Source of the DNA: Bradyrhizobium jicamae
GTDB lineage: Bacteria; Pseudomonadota; Alphaproteobacteria; Rhizobiales; Xanthobacteraceae
Length of the DNA stretch: 64,000 bases
Assembly: GCF_018130695.1 (NCBI RefSeq)
Contig: NZ_JAFCJX010000035.1
Span: 27,683 to 91,682, forward strand
Direction of reading: 5' to 3'
Each line of letters opens with the position of its first letter. The first letter of the stretch is position 1. This document shows positions 52,261 to 61,063 of this stretch, in pieces. Position numbers and translations under genes: made by a program. The notes beneath the pieces are model-generated. The model was not told the origin of the DNA and did no database searches. It saw only the letters and a list, made by a program, of their open reading frames with translations.

Positions 52261-53484
52261 TCAGAGACTGTTCGTCGTACCGCCGCGCCCCGGCGCTGGG
52301 CCGACATAGCGGGCGCGCGGCCGGATCAGCTTGCCGTGCTGCAGCTGTTCGCTGGCGTGCGCAATCCAGCCGACGCTGCGCGCCATCGCAAACAGCGCGA
52401 GCTCGCTTCCCGGCGGCATCCGCAGCGCATGCACCAGCACGGCGAGCGCATAGTCGATGTTGACAAATTCGCCGGTCGCCTCAGCAATTCTCTCAGGCAC
52501 TTCGCGGGTGAATTTGCGCGGCGCGCCAGCGCGGGTCAGCGCGTCCAGCAGCGACATCGCGCGCGGATCGCCCTTCTTGTAGACGCCGTGGCCGAAGCCG
52601 GCGAAGCGCTCGCCGAGCGCGACGCGCTCGCGAATGACGGGGCCGACGTCGTTGTCGACCAGCGTCCGGACTAGCCGCGAGGCCAGCACGCCGGCACCGC
52701 CGTGCTTGGGGCCCTTCAGCGCGGCGAGGCCGGCGATGATCGCATCGTAGAGATTGAGGCCGGTCGAGGCCGCGCAGCGCGTGGTGAAGGTCGACGCATT
52801 CAGCTCGTGATCGGCGAGCAGCACCAGCGCGCGGCGGATCAGGTCGGGCGCGTGCTTGTTGTCGGGCGTCCAGATGCGGGCAACCTGCTGGTGCAGCGGA
52901 TCGGCTGACGGCTCCGCATTCAGCATCGTCGCGACCAGCAGGCGAAGCATGCGCCCGCCAACCATGGCGCGTCCGTCCGGCGCACGGGTGAAGGCGCGGG
53001 GATCGGCGCTCGCCGCCAGCGCGAACACTGCGATGGTGCGGTCGATCGGCGCGGCGCGACGCGCAGCCTCGGCAATCGCGCGCATCTCCGCCGACACATG
53101 CGGGCAATTATCAGGCGCGAAGGGATCGACGCCGGTGACGTCCCACAGCAGCGTCGCGGTGTGCTCCAGCGTGTCCTTTTCGGCGAGCTCGACGCAGTTC
53201 ACCCCGCGATAGATCGGACCCTGCTCGGTGATGGTCGCGATCGCCGAATCCATCACCGGCAGATCGGCGTCGAAATTGCGCAATCCGCGTGGCTCCGGCG
53301 ACGGCGCCCGGCGGTCCTTCAGGCCGCGGACGTCCTCGGCCCGGTAACGATGGCTGCGCGAATCCGGCGACGGCTCGGAGCGGATCAGCCCGCGGCTGAC
53401 ATAGGCGTAGAGCGTGGCCGGCGAGATCGCCAGTTCAGCCGAGGCCTCACGGGCCGACAGGTAGAGGGCGTCGGATTTTTTCAT
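52261..53484 (-). CDS. Citrate synthase-like protein with N-terminal helix-turn-helix
   Basis: 407 residues. Residues 1-55 resemble a MerR/excisionase-type DNA-binding domain (AISPATLYAYVSRGLIR, then RSHRYRAEDVRGL). Residues 65-400 are a citrate synthase domain: LADHELNASTFTTRCAAST, HGGAG at the active-site His, GFGHGVYKKGDPRA with the second His, and an Asp/Arg-bearing C-terminus. Gly-for-Arg at GFGHGVY (normally GFGHRVY) could weaken citrate synthase activity, so this may work mainly as a regulator that senses a ligand in the fold. It is divergent from an intact citrate synthase. Confidence 0.88.
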   Translation of the reverse strand: MKKSDALYLSAREASAELAISPATLYAYVSRGLIRSEPSPDSRSHRYRAEDVRGLKDRRAPSPEPRGLRNFDADLPVMDSAIATITEQGPIYRGVNCVELAEKDTLEHTATLLWDVTGVDPFAPDNCPHVSAEMRAIAEAARRAAPIDRTIAVFALAASADPRAFTRAPDGRAMVGGRMLRLLVATMLNAEPSADPLHQQVARIWTPDNKHAPDLIRRALVLLADHELNASTFTTRCAASTGLNLYDAIIAGLAALKGPKHGGAGVLASRLVRTLVDNDVGPVIRERVALGERFAGFGHGVYKKGDPRAMSLLDALTRAGAPRKFTREVPERIAEATGEFVNIDYALAVLVHALRMPPGSELALFAMARSVGWIAHASEQLQHGKLIRPRARYVGPAPGRGGTTNSL

Positions 53485-53485
53485 A

Positions 53486-53502
53486 TTGATTTATATAATC
53501 AA
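53486..53502. promoter_or_regulatory. Perfect 17-bp palindrome beside the HTH-citrate synthase start
   Basis: TTGATTTATATAATCAA has 6-base arms around TATAT and begins one base from the start codon (53484-53482). It sits in the 76-base region between the divergent citrate synthase genes, where the HTH domain of the fusion protein could bind and control both. Confidence 0.55.
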
Positions 53503-53560
53503 GATTGATCAACTCGTCGAGTCATCCGACCTTTTCATGGTGTCACTCAAGGAGACAGCC

Positions 53561-54652
53561 ATGAACATCCTCACCAAGAGCCTGATCGGCCTCGACGGCG
53601 TGCCGGCCGCCGAGACCGTGTTGAGCCATGTCGACGGCGAGCGCGGCGAGCTGATCATCGCCGGCGAGCACGTCGCCACCCTCGCGGACAAGTCGAGCTT
53701 CGAGGGCGTCACCGCGCGCCTGTGGAACGGCGCCACCGGTTCCAACCTGAGCGAGGCCAATGTCCGCTCAAGCCTCGGGGCCGCCCGCGAGCGCGCCTTC
53801 GCCCGCCTGCCCGATTTGTTGCCGGCCACCCGCGGCATGTCGGTCGTCGACGGGTTTCGCGCGGCGGTCGCGGGGCTGCGCGGCGAGAACGGCCTGCCGC
53901 ATGAGGCGACGATTGTCGGCGCCTTCCCGGTCATCGCAGGCGCGCTGGTGCAGCGCGCGAAGGGCAACGATCCCGTTGCGCCTGATCCGACCATCAGCCA
54001 CGCCGCCGACACGCTGAAAATGCTGCTCGGCCGCAAGGCGGAACCGCGCGAGGTCGCAGCCCTCGATGCGTACTTCGTCACCGTCTGCGATCACGGCATG
54101 AACGCCTCGACCTTCACCACCCGCGTGATCGCCTCGACGCAGGCCGATCTGTTCGCCGCGGTGACCGGCGGCTATTGCGCGCTGACCGGTCCGCTGCATG
54201 GCGGCGCACCGGAGCCGGTGCTGGAGATGCTGGACGCGATCGGCTCGCGCGAGCGGATCAAGCCCTGGGTCGACGACGCGCTGGCGCGCGGCGAGCGGTT
54301 GATGGGCTTTGGCCATCGCGTCTACCGCGTACGCGATCCCCGCGCCGACGTGCTGAAGGTTGCGATCGAGAAGCTGGAAGCCGACGGCGCCGACCTGCCG
54401 TTCGCCGGCGAGGTCGAGGCCTATATCCGCGCGGCGCTGCGGAAGAAGAATCCGGAGCGGCCGCTCGAGACCAATGTCGAGTTCTTCACCGCGATCCTGC
54501 TTGATGCGCTGCAGATTCCGCGGCAGGCGTTCACGCCGATCTTCGCGGTGGCGCGGGCGGCGGGATGGACCGCGCACGCCAAGGAACAGCAGCGCACCGG
54601 GCGGCTGATCCGGCCGAGTTCGTCGTATGTCGGGGCCGTGCCGAAGAGCTGA
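53561..54652 (+). CDS. Citrate synthase/2-methylcitrate synthase family protein
   Basis: 363 residues. Active-site motifs are HGMNASTFTTRVIAST, GPLHGGAPEPVLEML and GFGHRVYRVRDPRADVL with both His and the Arg after the second; Asp is in LETNVEFFTAILLDAL, as in citrate and methylcitrate synthases. AAGGAGACAGCC precedes the ATG. It is short for a housekeeping type II citrate synthase (about 430), so it is likely a specialised or propionyl-CoA-using enzyme, divergent from its HTH-containing relative. Confidence 0.92.
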   Translation: MNILTKSLIGLDGVPAAETVLSHVDGERGELIIAGEHVATLADKSSFEGVTARLWNGATGSNLSEANVRSSLGAARERAFARLPDLLPATRGMSVVDGFRAAVAGLRGENGLPHEATIVGAFPVIAGALVQRAKGNDPVAPDPTISHAADTLKMLLGRKAEPREVAALDAYFVTVCDHGMNASTFTTRVIASTQADLFAAVTGGYCALTGPLHGGAPEPVLEMLDAIGSRERIKPWVDDALARGERLMGFGHRVYRVRDPRADVLKVAIEKLEADGADLPFAGEVEAYIRAALRKKNPERPLETNVEFFTAILLDALQIPRQAFTPIFAVARAAGWTAHAKEQQRTGRLIRPSSSYVGAVPKS

Positions 54653-54675
54653 CGGTGAGCAAGTTGCGCGGGGCG

Positions 54676-55314
54676 CTACGCCTCGCGCACCACCGTCTTC
54701 AGATAGTTGTACGCCTTGATGATCTCGATCAGGCGATCCTCGGTGGAGCGGTCGCCGCCGTTGGCGTCGGGGTGGTGCTGCTTCACCAGCGCCTTGTACT
54801 TGGCCTTGACGTCTTCGAGCGTGGCTTCGGCGCCGAGGCCCATCACCTGCAGCGCCTTGCGCTCGGCGTTCATGACCTTGCGCGTCTCAGCCTTCGGCTC
54901 CGCGCCCCCCGGACCGGGGCGCCAGCGGCCGCGGCCGTTGAGCTCGGAGAACATGTGGAACGGGTCGGCGGCGCCGTCGATGTCGCCCTCGCCCTTCTTG
55001 CCGCCATTGGCGCCCATCTTCCAGGTCGGCCGATGTCCGGTCAGCGCGTCCTTCTGGTAGCGCGCGACGTCGTCCGGATTCATGCCCTGGAAGAAATTGT
55101 AGGACTGGTTGTACTCGCGCACGTGATCGAGACAGAAGTGCCAGTACTCGCGCGAGTTCTCGCGGCCCTTCGGCGCGCGGTGCCCGCCCTTGTTCTGGCA
55201 ACCCGCCCACTCGCACGTCACGGCTTCCTGGCCGGACTGCGCCTGGCGCTTCGCACTCACCTTGGTCGGCTTGATGCGAATGGAGTCAAAGAATTTGGAT
55301 GAATCGATCGGCAT
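54676..55314 (-). CDS. DnaJ-domain protein
   Basis: 212 residues. A C-terminal J domain is present (ALQVMGLGAEATLEDVKAKY and ALVKQHHPDANGGDRSTEDR with the HPD motif). The N-terminal half has a Cys-rich stretch (TCEWAGCQNKGGHRAP, then FCLDHVREYNQSYNFF), possibly a zinc site, typical of alphaproteobacterial cousins next to cobS/T and bolA. It would deliver a substrate to an Hsp70; partner unknown. It is divergent from bolA, 123 bases apart. Confidence 0.93.
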   Translation of the reverse strand: MPIDSSKFFDSIRIKPTKVSAKRQAQSGQEAVTCEWAGCQNKGGHRAPKGRENSREYWHFCLDHVREYNQSYNFFQGMNPDDVARYQKDALTGHRPTWKMGANGGKKGEGDIDGAADPFHMFSELNGRGRWRPGPGGAEPKAETRKVMNAERKALQVMGLGAEATLEDVKAKYKALVKQHHPDANGGDRSTEDRLIEIIKAYNYLKTVVREA

Positions 55315-55437
55315 GTTGTCTTTGACTACGCAACGCACAAATCTTCAAGTCTTGACATTGTGCAGACCTCGTTTCCCTCTGTCAGCACTAACCGAAAGCC
55401 GTTGACGGAAAGCCGTCGCGACCGTATTGCCGCCGCC

Positions 55438-55713
55438 ATGAGCACCAAAGACGCTATCATAAACAAGTTGCGTGAAGCTTTCTTGCCCGAAAGCCTCGAC
55501 GTCCTGGATGAATCACATCTGCATGAGGGCCATGCCGGCCACAAAGCGGGCGGCGAGACGCATTTCCGAGTGTATATTGTGTCGCAGGGCTTCGAAGGGA
55601 AGAGCCGGATCGAACGCCATCGCATGATAAATGCGACATTGGCGCAGGAACTCGCCGGCTCCGTGCATGCGCTGGCGATCCACGCGCACGCCCCCGGGGA
55701 AAAACGGGGTTAG
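55438..55713 (+). CDS. bolA: BolA family protein
   Basis: 91 residues with the class II KH-like BolA fold: MSTKDAIINKLREAF, then LDVLDESHLHEGHAGH (conserved His candidates for Fe-S with a monothiol glutaredoxin), THFRVYIVSQGFEGKSRIER and HRMINATLAQEL. It works in Fe-S trafficking and stress morphology. The ATG at 55438 is used; a longer frame from 55360 has no family support. No clear ribosome site. Confidence 0.93.
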   Translation: MSTKDAIINKLREAFLPESLDVLDESHLHEGHAGHKAGGETHFRVYIVSQGFEGKSRIERHRMINATLAQELAGSVHALAIHAHAPGEKRG

Positions 55714-55841
55714 GCTCCGCGTGCCGCAAGACGCCCCGCCGGTTTTCATCTATTGAGAATGGATAATGCCGGCGATGGACCCGTTCGAGGGAAGAGCGGG
55801 CAGCATCCGATCACATCGCCAGATTTTGATGAGGCCGTGTG

Positions 55842-56297
55842 ATGATCCCTTGCCGGTCACTGGTCCCACTGGTCCGCTCACTCGCCGCCAGCCTCGCGCT
55901 GCTCACGTTTTGCGCATCGCGCGCAGTGGCGCTGGATATGCCGAGCCCCTTCGTGCAGGAGGTGCTGGTCAAGAGCATCCTGGTGTCGCTCAACGATGCG
56001 GTGGCTGCCGACAATTTCACCGTCTTCCACGCCAAGATCTCAAAGCCGTTCCGCGACCAGTTTCCGCCGGACCGGCTGCAGGGGATCTTCAAGGACCTGG
56101 TCGAGAAGCACGCGGTGTTCGACGCCGTCGTGGCGAAACCCATCGTGGTCGACGAGGAGGCCAAGGTCGACGACAAGGGCGTCTTGCGGCTGAAGGGCCA
56201 TTTCGAGACCGCGCCGAAGCAGGTCAAGTATCAACTCGCCTTCATTCCCTCCGATGGGGCCTGGAAGCTGTCGGGCATCACCATCGACATCGAATGA
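55842..56297 (+). CDS. Exported protein of unknown function
   Basis: 151 residues with a signal peptide (MIPCRSLVPLVRSLAASLAL, cut after ALA-LDMPS). The mature part (FVQEVLVKSILVSLNDAVAA; FVAKIS-like KPFRDQF; KGHFETAPKQVKYQLAFIPS; GAWKLSGITIDIE) has an NTF2/DUF4864-like look, but I am not certain. GAGG lies seven bases before the ATG at 55842; a GTG three bases upstream is possible. The stop directly precedes a dispersed repeat. Confidence 0.75.
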   Translation: MIPCRSLVPLVRSLAASLALLTFCASRAVALDMPSPFVQEVLVKSILVSLNDAVAADNFTVFHAKISKPFRDQFPPDRLQGIFKDLVEKHAVFDAVVAKPIVVDEEAKVDDKGVLRLKGHFETAPKQVKYQLAFIPSDGAWKLSGITIDIE

Positions 56298-56380
56298 CTA
56301 AAGCGCGACATCGCGCTTTAGTTCTTTGATTGAGCATGATCTTTTCGGAAAACCGCTGCACACTTTTCCGGATCATGCTC
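56298..56380. repeat. Dispersed double-hairpin repeat (AGCATGATCC family), reversed copy
   Basis: Read on the minus strand it begins GAGCATGATCCGGAAAAGTG, as in copies 1 and 2, and continues to CTAAAGCGCGATGTCGCGCT. It fills the whole space between two convergent genes; its outer two bases are also the first two read (TGA) of the CNNM gene stop. Confidence 0.9.
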
Positions 56381-57689
56381 AGAACGCGGTCCCGGCGCGC
56401 TTCGGCTTCTTCTCCTCGACGTCAGTGGCGTCGCGCGGCACGGCGACGATGCGCAGCGCGGTGATGCGGTTGCGCTCGCGGCGGAGCACGCGGAATCGGA
56501 AGCCGTGGAAGGTGAAGCTCTGGCCGCGCTCCGGGATCGAGCGCGCCTCGTGGATCACGAGGCCTGCGACCGTGGTCGCCTCCTCGTCCGGCAGGTGCCA
56601 GTCCATCGCGCGGTTGAGATCGCGGATCGGCACCGAGCCGTCGACCACCACCGAGCCGTCCGGCTGGGCGCGCACGCCGGCCACGACGATGTCGTGCTCG
56701 TCGGAGATGTCGCCGACGATCTCCTCCAGAATGTCTTCCAGCGTCACCATGCCCTCGACCTCGCCATACTCGTCGACGACGAGGGCGAAGTGGGTCTTGC
56801 GGCGGCGGAACGCCTTCAACTGCTCCGACACCGGCCGCATCTCCGGCACGAACCAGGGCGGCAGCGCGATGGTCGAGACGTCGATCCCCGACATCTCGCC
56901 CTCGTTGGCGCGGATCGCGCGCAATAAGTCCTTGGCGTGCAGCACGCCGACGATGTTTTCCGGCTTCTCGCGCCACAGCGGGATGCGGGTGTACTCGCTC
57001 GACAGCACCTCGCGGATCAGCTCCTCCGCCGGCAGATCGGCGTTGATGGTGGTCATCTCGGTGCGGTGGACCATCACGTCGGAGACCTGCAGCTCGCGCA
57101 GGTCGAGCAGGCCGCCGAACATATCGCGGTCCTGTTTCTCGACCTTGCCCTCGTGATGCAGCAGATCGACCGCACCGCGCAGGCGCTCGGTCGGCGACAG
57201 GATCGCCTGGTGCGCACCGACCTTGATGCCGAGCAGCTTCATCAGCGCCAGCACGATGATCTCGATGATCTTGAGCAGCGGCCCCAGCACGAACACGGTC
57301 AGCCGCATCGGCCGCGCCACCAGCAGCGAGATGCGGTCCGGCGCATTGATCGCGATGGTCTTCGGCAGCACCTCCGCGAACACCACGACCATCACGGTCA
57401 TGACAGCGGTCGCATAGAGCACGCCGACCTCGCCGAACCAGGCGGTGAACACGCCGGTCGCCAGCGCCGAGGCGCCGATATTGGCGATGTTGTTGCCGAG
57501 CAGGAGTGCGCCGATCAGCCGCTCGCGCATGTCGAACAGCTTTGAGACCACCATGGCCTCGCCATTGCCCTGCTTCGACAGCCGCAACATGCTGGCGCGG
57601 GAAGCGCCGGTGAGTGCGGTCTCGCTGGCGGCGAAGAACGCGGAAACGAGCAGGCAGCCCAGCACGATCGAGAAGGTGAACCAGTCCAC
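56379..57689 (-). CDS. CNNM/CorC-type membrane protein with CBS domains (hemolysin family)
   Basis: 436 residues. CNNM (DUF21) membrane domain at residues 1-190 (FAASETALTGASRASMLRLS; LLGNNIANIGASALATGV; VVFAEVLPKTIAINAP), then two CBS domains (VMVHRTEMTTINADLPAEEL; RKTHFALVVDEYGEVEGMVT) and a CorC_HlyC domain with the GLVIHEARSIPERGQSF turn. Family members transport or help export Mg2+ or Co2+. The GTG at 57689 has AGGGA upstream. Downstream of aroB on the same strand, 16 bases apart, so probably part of the aroK-aroB operon. Confidence 0.93.
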   Translation of the reverse strand: MDWFTFSIVLGCLLVSAFFAASETALTGASRASMLRLSKQGNGEAMVVSKLFDMRERLIGALLLGNNIANIGASALATGVFTAWFGEVGVLYATAVMTVMVVVFAEVLPKTIAINAPDRISLLVARPMRLTVFVLGPLLKIIEIIVLALMKLLGIKVGAHQAILSPTERLRGAVDLLHHEGKVEKQDRDMFGGLLDLRELQVSDVMVHRTEMTTINADLPAEELIREVLSSEYTRIPLWREKPENIVGVLHAKDLLRAIRANEGEMSGIDVSTIALPPWFVPEMRPVSEQLKAFRRRKTHFALVVDEYGEVEGMVTLEDILEEIVGDISDEHDIVVAGVRAQPDGSVVVDGSVPIRDLNRAMDWHLPDEEATTVAGLVIHEARSIPERGQSFTFHGFRFRVLRRERNRITALRIVAVPRDATDVEEKKPKRAGTAF

Positions 57690-57705
57690 TGACGTGATCC
57701 CTGGG

Positions 57706-58851
57706 TTAGGCCGCCTTCAGTCTGGCTTGCAGGAAGTCGCGCACCAGCGACGGCTCGACATTGTTTGAAATCACCGCGCGGCCGACGGCCTCGAGCAGGA
57801 TGAAGGTCAGCTTGCCGCGCTTGACCTTTTTGTCCTGCGCCATCAGCGCCAGCAGCGCGTCGGCATCGGCGAGGCCTTCCTGCGCGAAGCCGGCGATGTC
57901 CTGCAGCCGCGTCGGCAGGCCGACCGCGGCCAGATGCCGCTCGACCCGCGCCGCATCAGCGGGCGAGAGCATGCCGAGTTGCGCCGAAAATTGCGCCGCG
58001 AGCACCATGCCGACCGAGACGCCCTCGCCATGGAACAGGCGGTCGGAGAAGCCGGTCGCGGCTTCCAGCGCATGGCCGAAGGTGTGACCGAGATTGAGCA
58101 GCGCGCGCTCGCCGGTCTCGCGCTCATCGCGCGAGACGATCGCAGCCTTGGCGCGGCAGGAGGTTGCGACCGCATGCTCGCGCGCGGCGCTGCCGGAGAA
58201 GATGTCGGCGTGGTTGGTCTCCAGCCAGGTGAAGAAGGCTTCGTCACCGAGGATGCCGTATTTCGCGACTTCCGCGTAACCGGCGCGGAACTGGCGCGGC
58301 GACAGCGTGTCGAGCACGGAGGTATCGGCAATGACCAGCACCGGCTGATGGAACGCACCGATCAGATTCTTGCCCTGCGGCGAGTTGATGCCGGTCTTGC
58401 CGCCGACCGACGAATCGACCTGCGCCAGCAACGAGGTCGGCACCTGCACGAAATCGACGCCGCGGCGCAGGATCGCCGCCGCGAACCCTGCGAGATCGCC
58501 GACCACGCCGCCACCGAGCGCGATGACGAGATCGTTGCGCTCGATCCTGGCCGCGATCAGCGCTTCCGAGACCTTCTCCAGCCCGGCGTAGCTCTTCGAG
58601 CCCTCGCCTTCCTCGACGATGATCCGCGAGGTCGGAATGCCGGCGGCGCCGAGCGATGCTTCGGTCTGCTCCAGCCAATGCTTTGCGACGGTGCGATCGG
58701 TGACGATCGCCGTACGCACGCCGGGCCGCAGCGCTGCAACGCGCCTGCCGAGCGAAGCCAACACGTCGCGGCCGATGATGATGTCGTAGGCACGATCGCC
58801 GAGTGCGACGTCGACGGTGATGGGATCGGTATGCTTCAGAGGCGCGGTCAT
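57706..58851 (-). CDS. aroB: 3-dehydroquinate synthase
   Basis: 381-residue shikimate-pathway enzyme that converts DAHP to 3-dehydroquinate with NAD and a divalent metal. The core GGGVVGDLAGFAAAILRRGV and VPTSLLAQVDSSVGGKTGIN are diagnostic; HTFGHALEA includes a metal His. ATG at 58851 overlaps the aroK stop (ATGA), so aroK-aroB are coupled. Second of aroK-aroB-CNNM. Confidence 0.97.
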   Translation of the reverse strand: MTAPLKHTDPITVDVALGDRAYDIIIGRDVLASLGRRVAALRPGVRTAIVTDRTVAKHWLEQTEASLGAAGIPTSRIIVEEGEGSKSYAGLEKVSEALIAARIERNDLVIALGGGVVGDLAGFAAAILRRGVDFVQVPTSLLAQVDSSVGGKTGINSPQGKNLIGAFHQPVLVIADTSVLDTLSPRQFRAGYAEVAKYGILGDEAFFTWLETNHADIFSGSAAREHAVATSCRAKAAIVSRDERETGERALLNLGHTFGHALEAATGFSDRLFHGEGVSVGMVLAAQFSAQLGMLSPADAARVERHLAAVGLPTRLQDIAGFAQEGLADADALLALMAQDKKVKRGKLTFILLEAVGRAVISNNVEPSLVRDFLQARLKAA

Positions 58852-59480
58852 GGCGAAGGGTTTAGTCCATCAGGGGTTGGGCCGACCGGCGGAAGCGGCC
58901 CGCAGAGATGCGCGCGCAGCGCGTCCAGGCACTCCTCGACGATGCGGTCATGCGGCACGTCGCGCGAGGAAATGGTCAGATCGGCGGTCTGGTAGATCGG
59001 CTCGCGCTCACCGAGCAGACGGTTCACGGTCGCCTCGGGATCGGCGGTTTGCAGCAGCGGCCGGTCGGCGCGGCGGCGAACGCGGCGCATGATGATGTCA
59101 GGATCGGCCTTCAGCCAGATCGAAACCGCCTTGTCTCTGATACGGTCGCGCGTCGCCGGCCGCATGAAGGCACCACCGCCGGTCGCCAGCACGATCGGAC
59201 CATTGTCGAGGATGCGCGCGATCACCCGCGCCTCGCCGTCGCGGAAATACGGCTCGCCATGGGTCTCGAAAATATCCGGGATCGACATGCCGGCCGCCGC
59301 CTCGATCTCGGTGTCAGCATCGGTGAACGGCAGATGCAGCCGCGCCGCCATCCGTCGGCCGATGGTCGATTTGCCGACGCCCATCATGCCCACGAGCACG
59401 ATCGACCGCGCACCCAGAGCGGCCGTGATTTCGGCCTCCGGGGTCGGTTCGTGGGGTGCCGATGGGACGGCGTCGGACAT
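58848..59480 (-). CDS. aroK: Shikimate kinase
   Basis: 210 residues, NMP-kinase fold. Walker A is GMMGVGKS, the shikimate site is DADTEIE, GGGAF follows in IVLATGGGAFMRPATRD, and the lid is RADRPLLQTADPEA. Start at 59480 (MSDAVPSAP) preferred; in-frame ATG at 59492 and GTG at 59525 are alternatives. Overlaps aroB by four bases. Divergent from the small gene and xerD. Confidence 0.95.
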   Translation of the reverse strand: MSDAVPSAPHEPTPEAEITAALGARSIVLVGMMGVGKSTIGRRMAARLHLPFTDADTEIEAAAGMSIPDIFETHGEPYFRDGEARVIARILDNGPIVLATGGGAFMRPATRDRIRDKAVSIWLKADPDIIMRRVRRRADRPLLQTADPEATVNRLLGEREPIYQTADLTISSRDVPHDRIVEECLDALRAHLCGPLPPVGPTPDGLNPSP

Positions 59481-59624
59481 CAAAAAGCTCATTTGAGTTG
59501 CGGACTTGCCCGCTTTCCGGGCCACCTATACTACCCCCGGCGATGCCGTTACCAGCTATCTTGCAACGGGGCGGGGAACATGTTGGATGATTTCATTGGT
59601 TAATTTGCCCTCCGAGCCGCTTCC

Positions 59625-59771
59625 ATGCCCAGCCTGTTCCGCTTCCTGACGGTCGTCGCCGTGATTTTCGGGATCGGCTACGGCATCGTGTTCGCGCTGG
59701 CCAATTTCGTGAACCCAAAGCCGCGGGAAATGACGGTGACCATCCCGCCGGATAAGTTCCTCAAGAAATAG
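59625..59771 (+). CDS. Short single-helix membrane protein upstream of xerD
   Basis: 48 residues: MPSLFRFLTVVAVIFGIGYG, one membrane helix to about residue 28 (IVFALANFV), then a polar tail ending IPPDKFLKK. It resembles the small conserved protein seen before xerD in Bradyrhizobium and relatives, sometimes labelled histidine kinase without basis. It stops five bases before the xerD start, so both are likely cotranscribed. Role unknown; no ribosome site is obvious. Confidence 0.65.
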   Translation: MPSLFRFLTVVAVIFGIGYGIVFALANFVNPKPREMTVTIPPDKFLKK

Positions 59772-59776
59772 GCGCT

Positions 59777-60754
59777 ATGGTCTTGGGCATGACACCCAAG
59801 AATCCTGCCAAGACCTCCGATTCCAACCTGATCAACCTGTTCCTCGACATGCTGGCCGCCGAACAGGGCGCGGGCGCCAACACGCTCGATGCCTACCGGC
59901 GCGACCTTACCGACTTCTCCGAATACCTCAGCCATTCCGGCCGGAGCTTCGTCGGCGCCGATACCGAGGCGTTGCGCGGCTACCTCGGAGATCTCGACGT
60001 CAGAGGATTCAAGTCCTCCAGCGTCGCACGGCGGCTGTCGGCGATGCGGCATCTCTATCGCTTCCTGCTCAACGAACGAATCCGCGGCGACGATCCCGCT
60101 GCGATCCTTTCGGGTCCGAAGCGCGGCCGCGGCCTGCCCAAAGTGCTGTCGATTGGGGACGTCGACCGCATGCTGACGCGCGCCAAGGACCTCACACAAA
60201 CCGACGTCAAGCCGACGCAGCGGTTGCGCGCGTTGCGGCTCTATTGCCTGCTCGAAGTGCTCTACGCCACGGGCCTGCGCGTCTCCGAGCTGGTGTCGCT
60301 GCCGCTCTCCGCCGCGCGACGCGATGCGCGGATGATCGTGGTGCGCGGCAAGGGCAACAAGGAGCGCCTCGTGCCGCTCAACGAAGCCTCGCGCCAGGCG
60401 ATGGCGGATTATCTCGCGGCGATGGAGGTGATGAAGCCCGCCGAGACGAAAAAATCCGCGCCGTCGAAATGGCTGTTTCCCTCGTTCGGCGAGAGCGGCC
60501 ATCTGACCCGCCAGCATTTTGCGCGCGACCTGAAGGAGCTTGCCACCGCCTCCGGCCTGCCGGCACGGCTGGTGTCGCCGCACGTGCTGCGCCACGCCTT
60601 CGCCAGCCACCTCCTGCACAATGGCGCCGACCTACGCATCGTGCAGACCCTGCTCGGCCATACTGACATCTCGACCACCCAGATCTACACCCATGTGGTC
60701 GAGGAGCGGCTGAAGAGCCTGGTGCGCGACCTGCATCCGCTGGCGGAGAAATGA
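59777..60754 (+). CDS. xerD: Tyrosine recombinase XerD
   Basis: 325 residues. N-terminal SAM-like domain (LINLFLDMLAAEQGAGANTL), then catalytic domain with Arg in LYATGLRVSELVSL, Lys in RGKGNKERLVPL, HxxR in SPHVLRHAFASHLLHNGADL, His in LLGHTDISTTQIYTH, and nucleophile Tyr in the last. It resolves chromosome dimers at dif with XerC. The first ATG (59777) or a second one four codons on may be used. Followed by a palindromic repeat. Confidence 0.95.
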   Translation: MVLGMTPKNPAKTSDSNLINLFLDMLAAEQGAGANTLDAYRRDLTDFSEYLSHSGRSFVGADTEALRGYLGDLDVRGFKSSSVARRLSAMRHLYRFLLNERIRGDDPAAILSGPKRGRGLPKVLSIGDVDRMLTRAKDLTQTDVKPTQRLRALRLYCLLEVLYATGLRVSELVSLPLSAARRDARMIVVRGKGNKERLVPLNEASRQAMADYLAAMEVMKPAETKKSAPSKWLFPSFGESGHLTRQHFARDLKELATASGLPARLVSPHVLRHAFASHLLHNGADLRIVQTLLGHTDISTTQIYTHVVEERLKSLVRDLHPLAEK

Positions 60755-60759
60755 TTCTC

Positions 60760-60882
60760 GTGCCCCGGACGCTGCGCAGCACGAAGTGATGCGCTGCAGA
60801 GCCGGGGCCCATGCCCGCGGCACGATGGGTCCCGGCTCTGCGGTGCACCGCTGAAGAAGCGCTGCACCGCGTCCGGGACACG
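60760..60882. repeat. Long intergenic inverted repeat (GTGCCCCGGACGC family)
   Basis: The ends GTGCCCCGGACGCtGcGCAGC and GCGCTGCACCGCGTCCGGGA pair, as do the inner GCAGAGCCGGGGCCCAT and ATGGGTCCCGGCTCTGC. A common Bradyrhizobium intergenic element, known to me by pattern. The rest of 60755-61063 has no gene; it serves as the accA upstream region. Confidence 0.85.
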
Positions 60883-61063
60883 GATGCTTTCGAGTCATCC
60901 GCCTTGACTTCGTCCGCTTCTCCGCGGAAAGAGCGTCACCTGCTCGCAACTCACTCACGGGCGACCAACCCGGCCGCGCGTTAAATCCTTGAAGTTGCAA
61001 TACTTCTCTATCCCACGCCGAATCCGTTTCGCTCCTCGCCACGTTCCTCCCTATATTGGTTTG

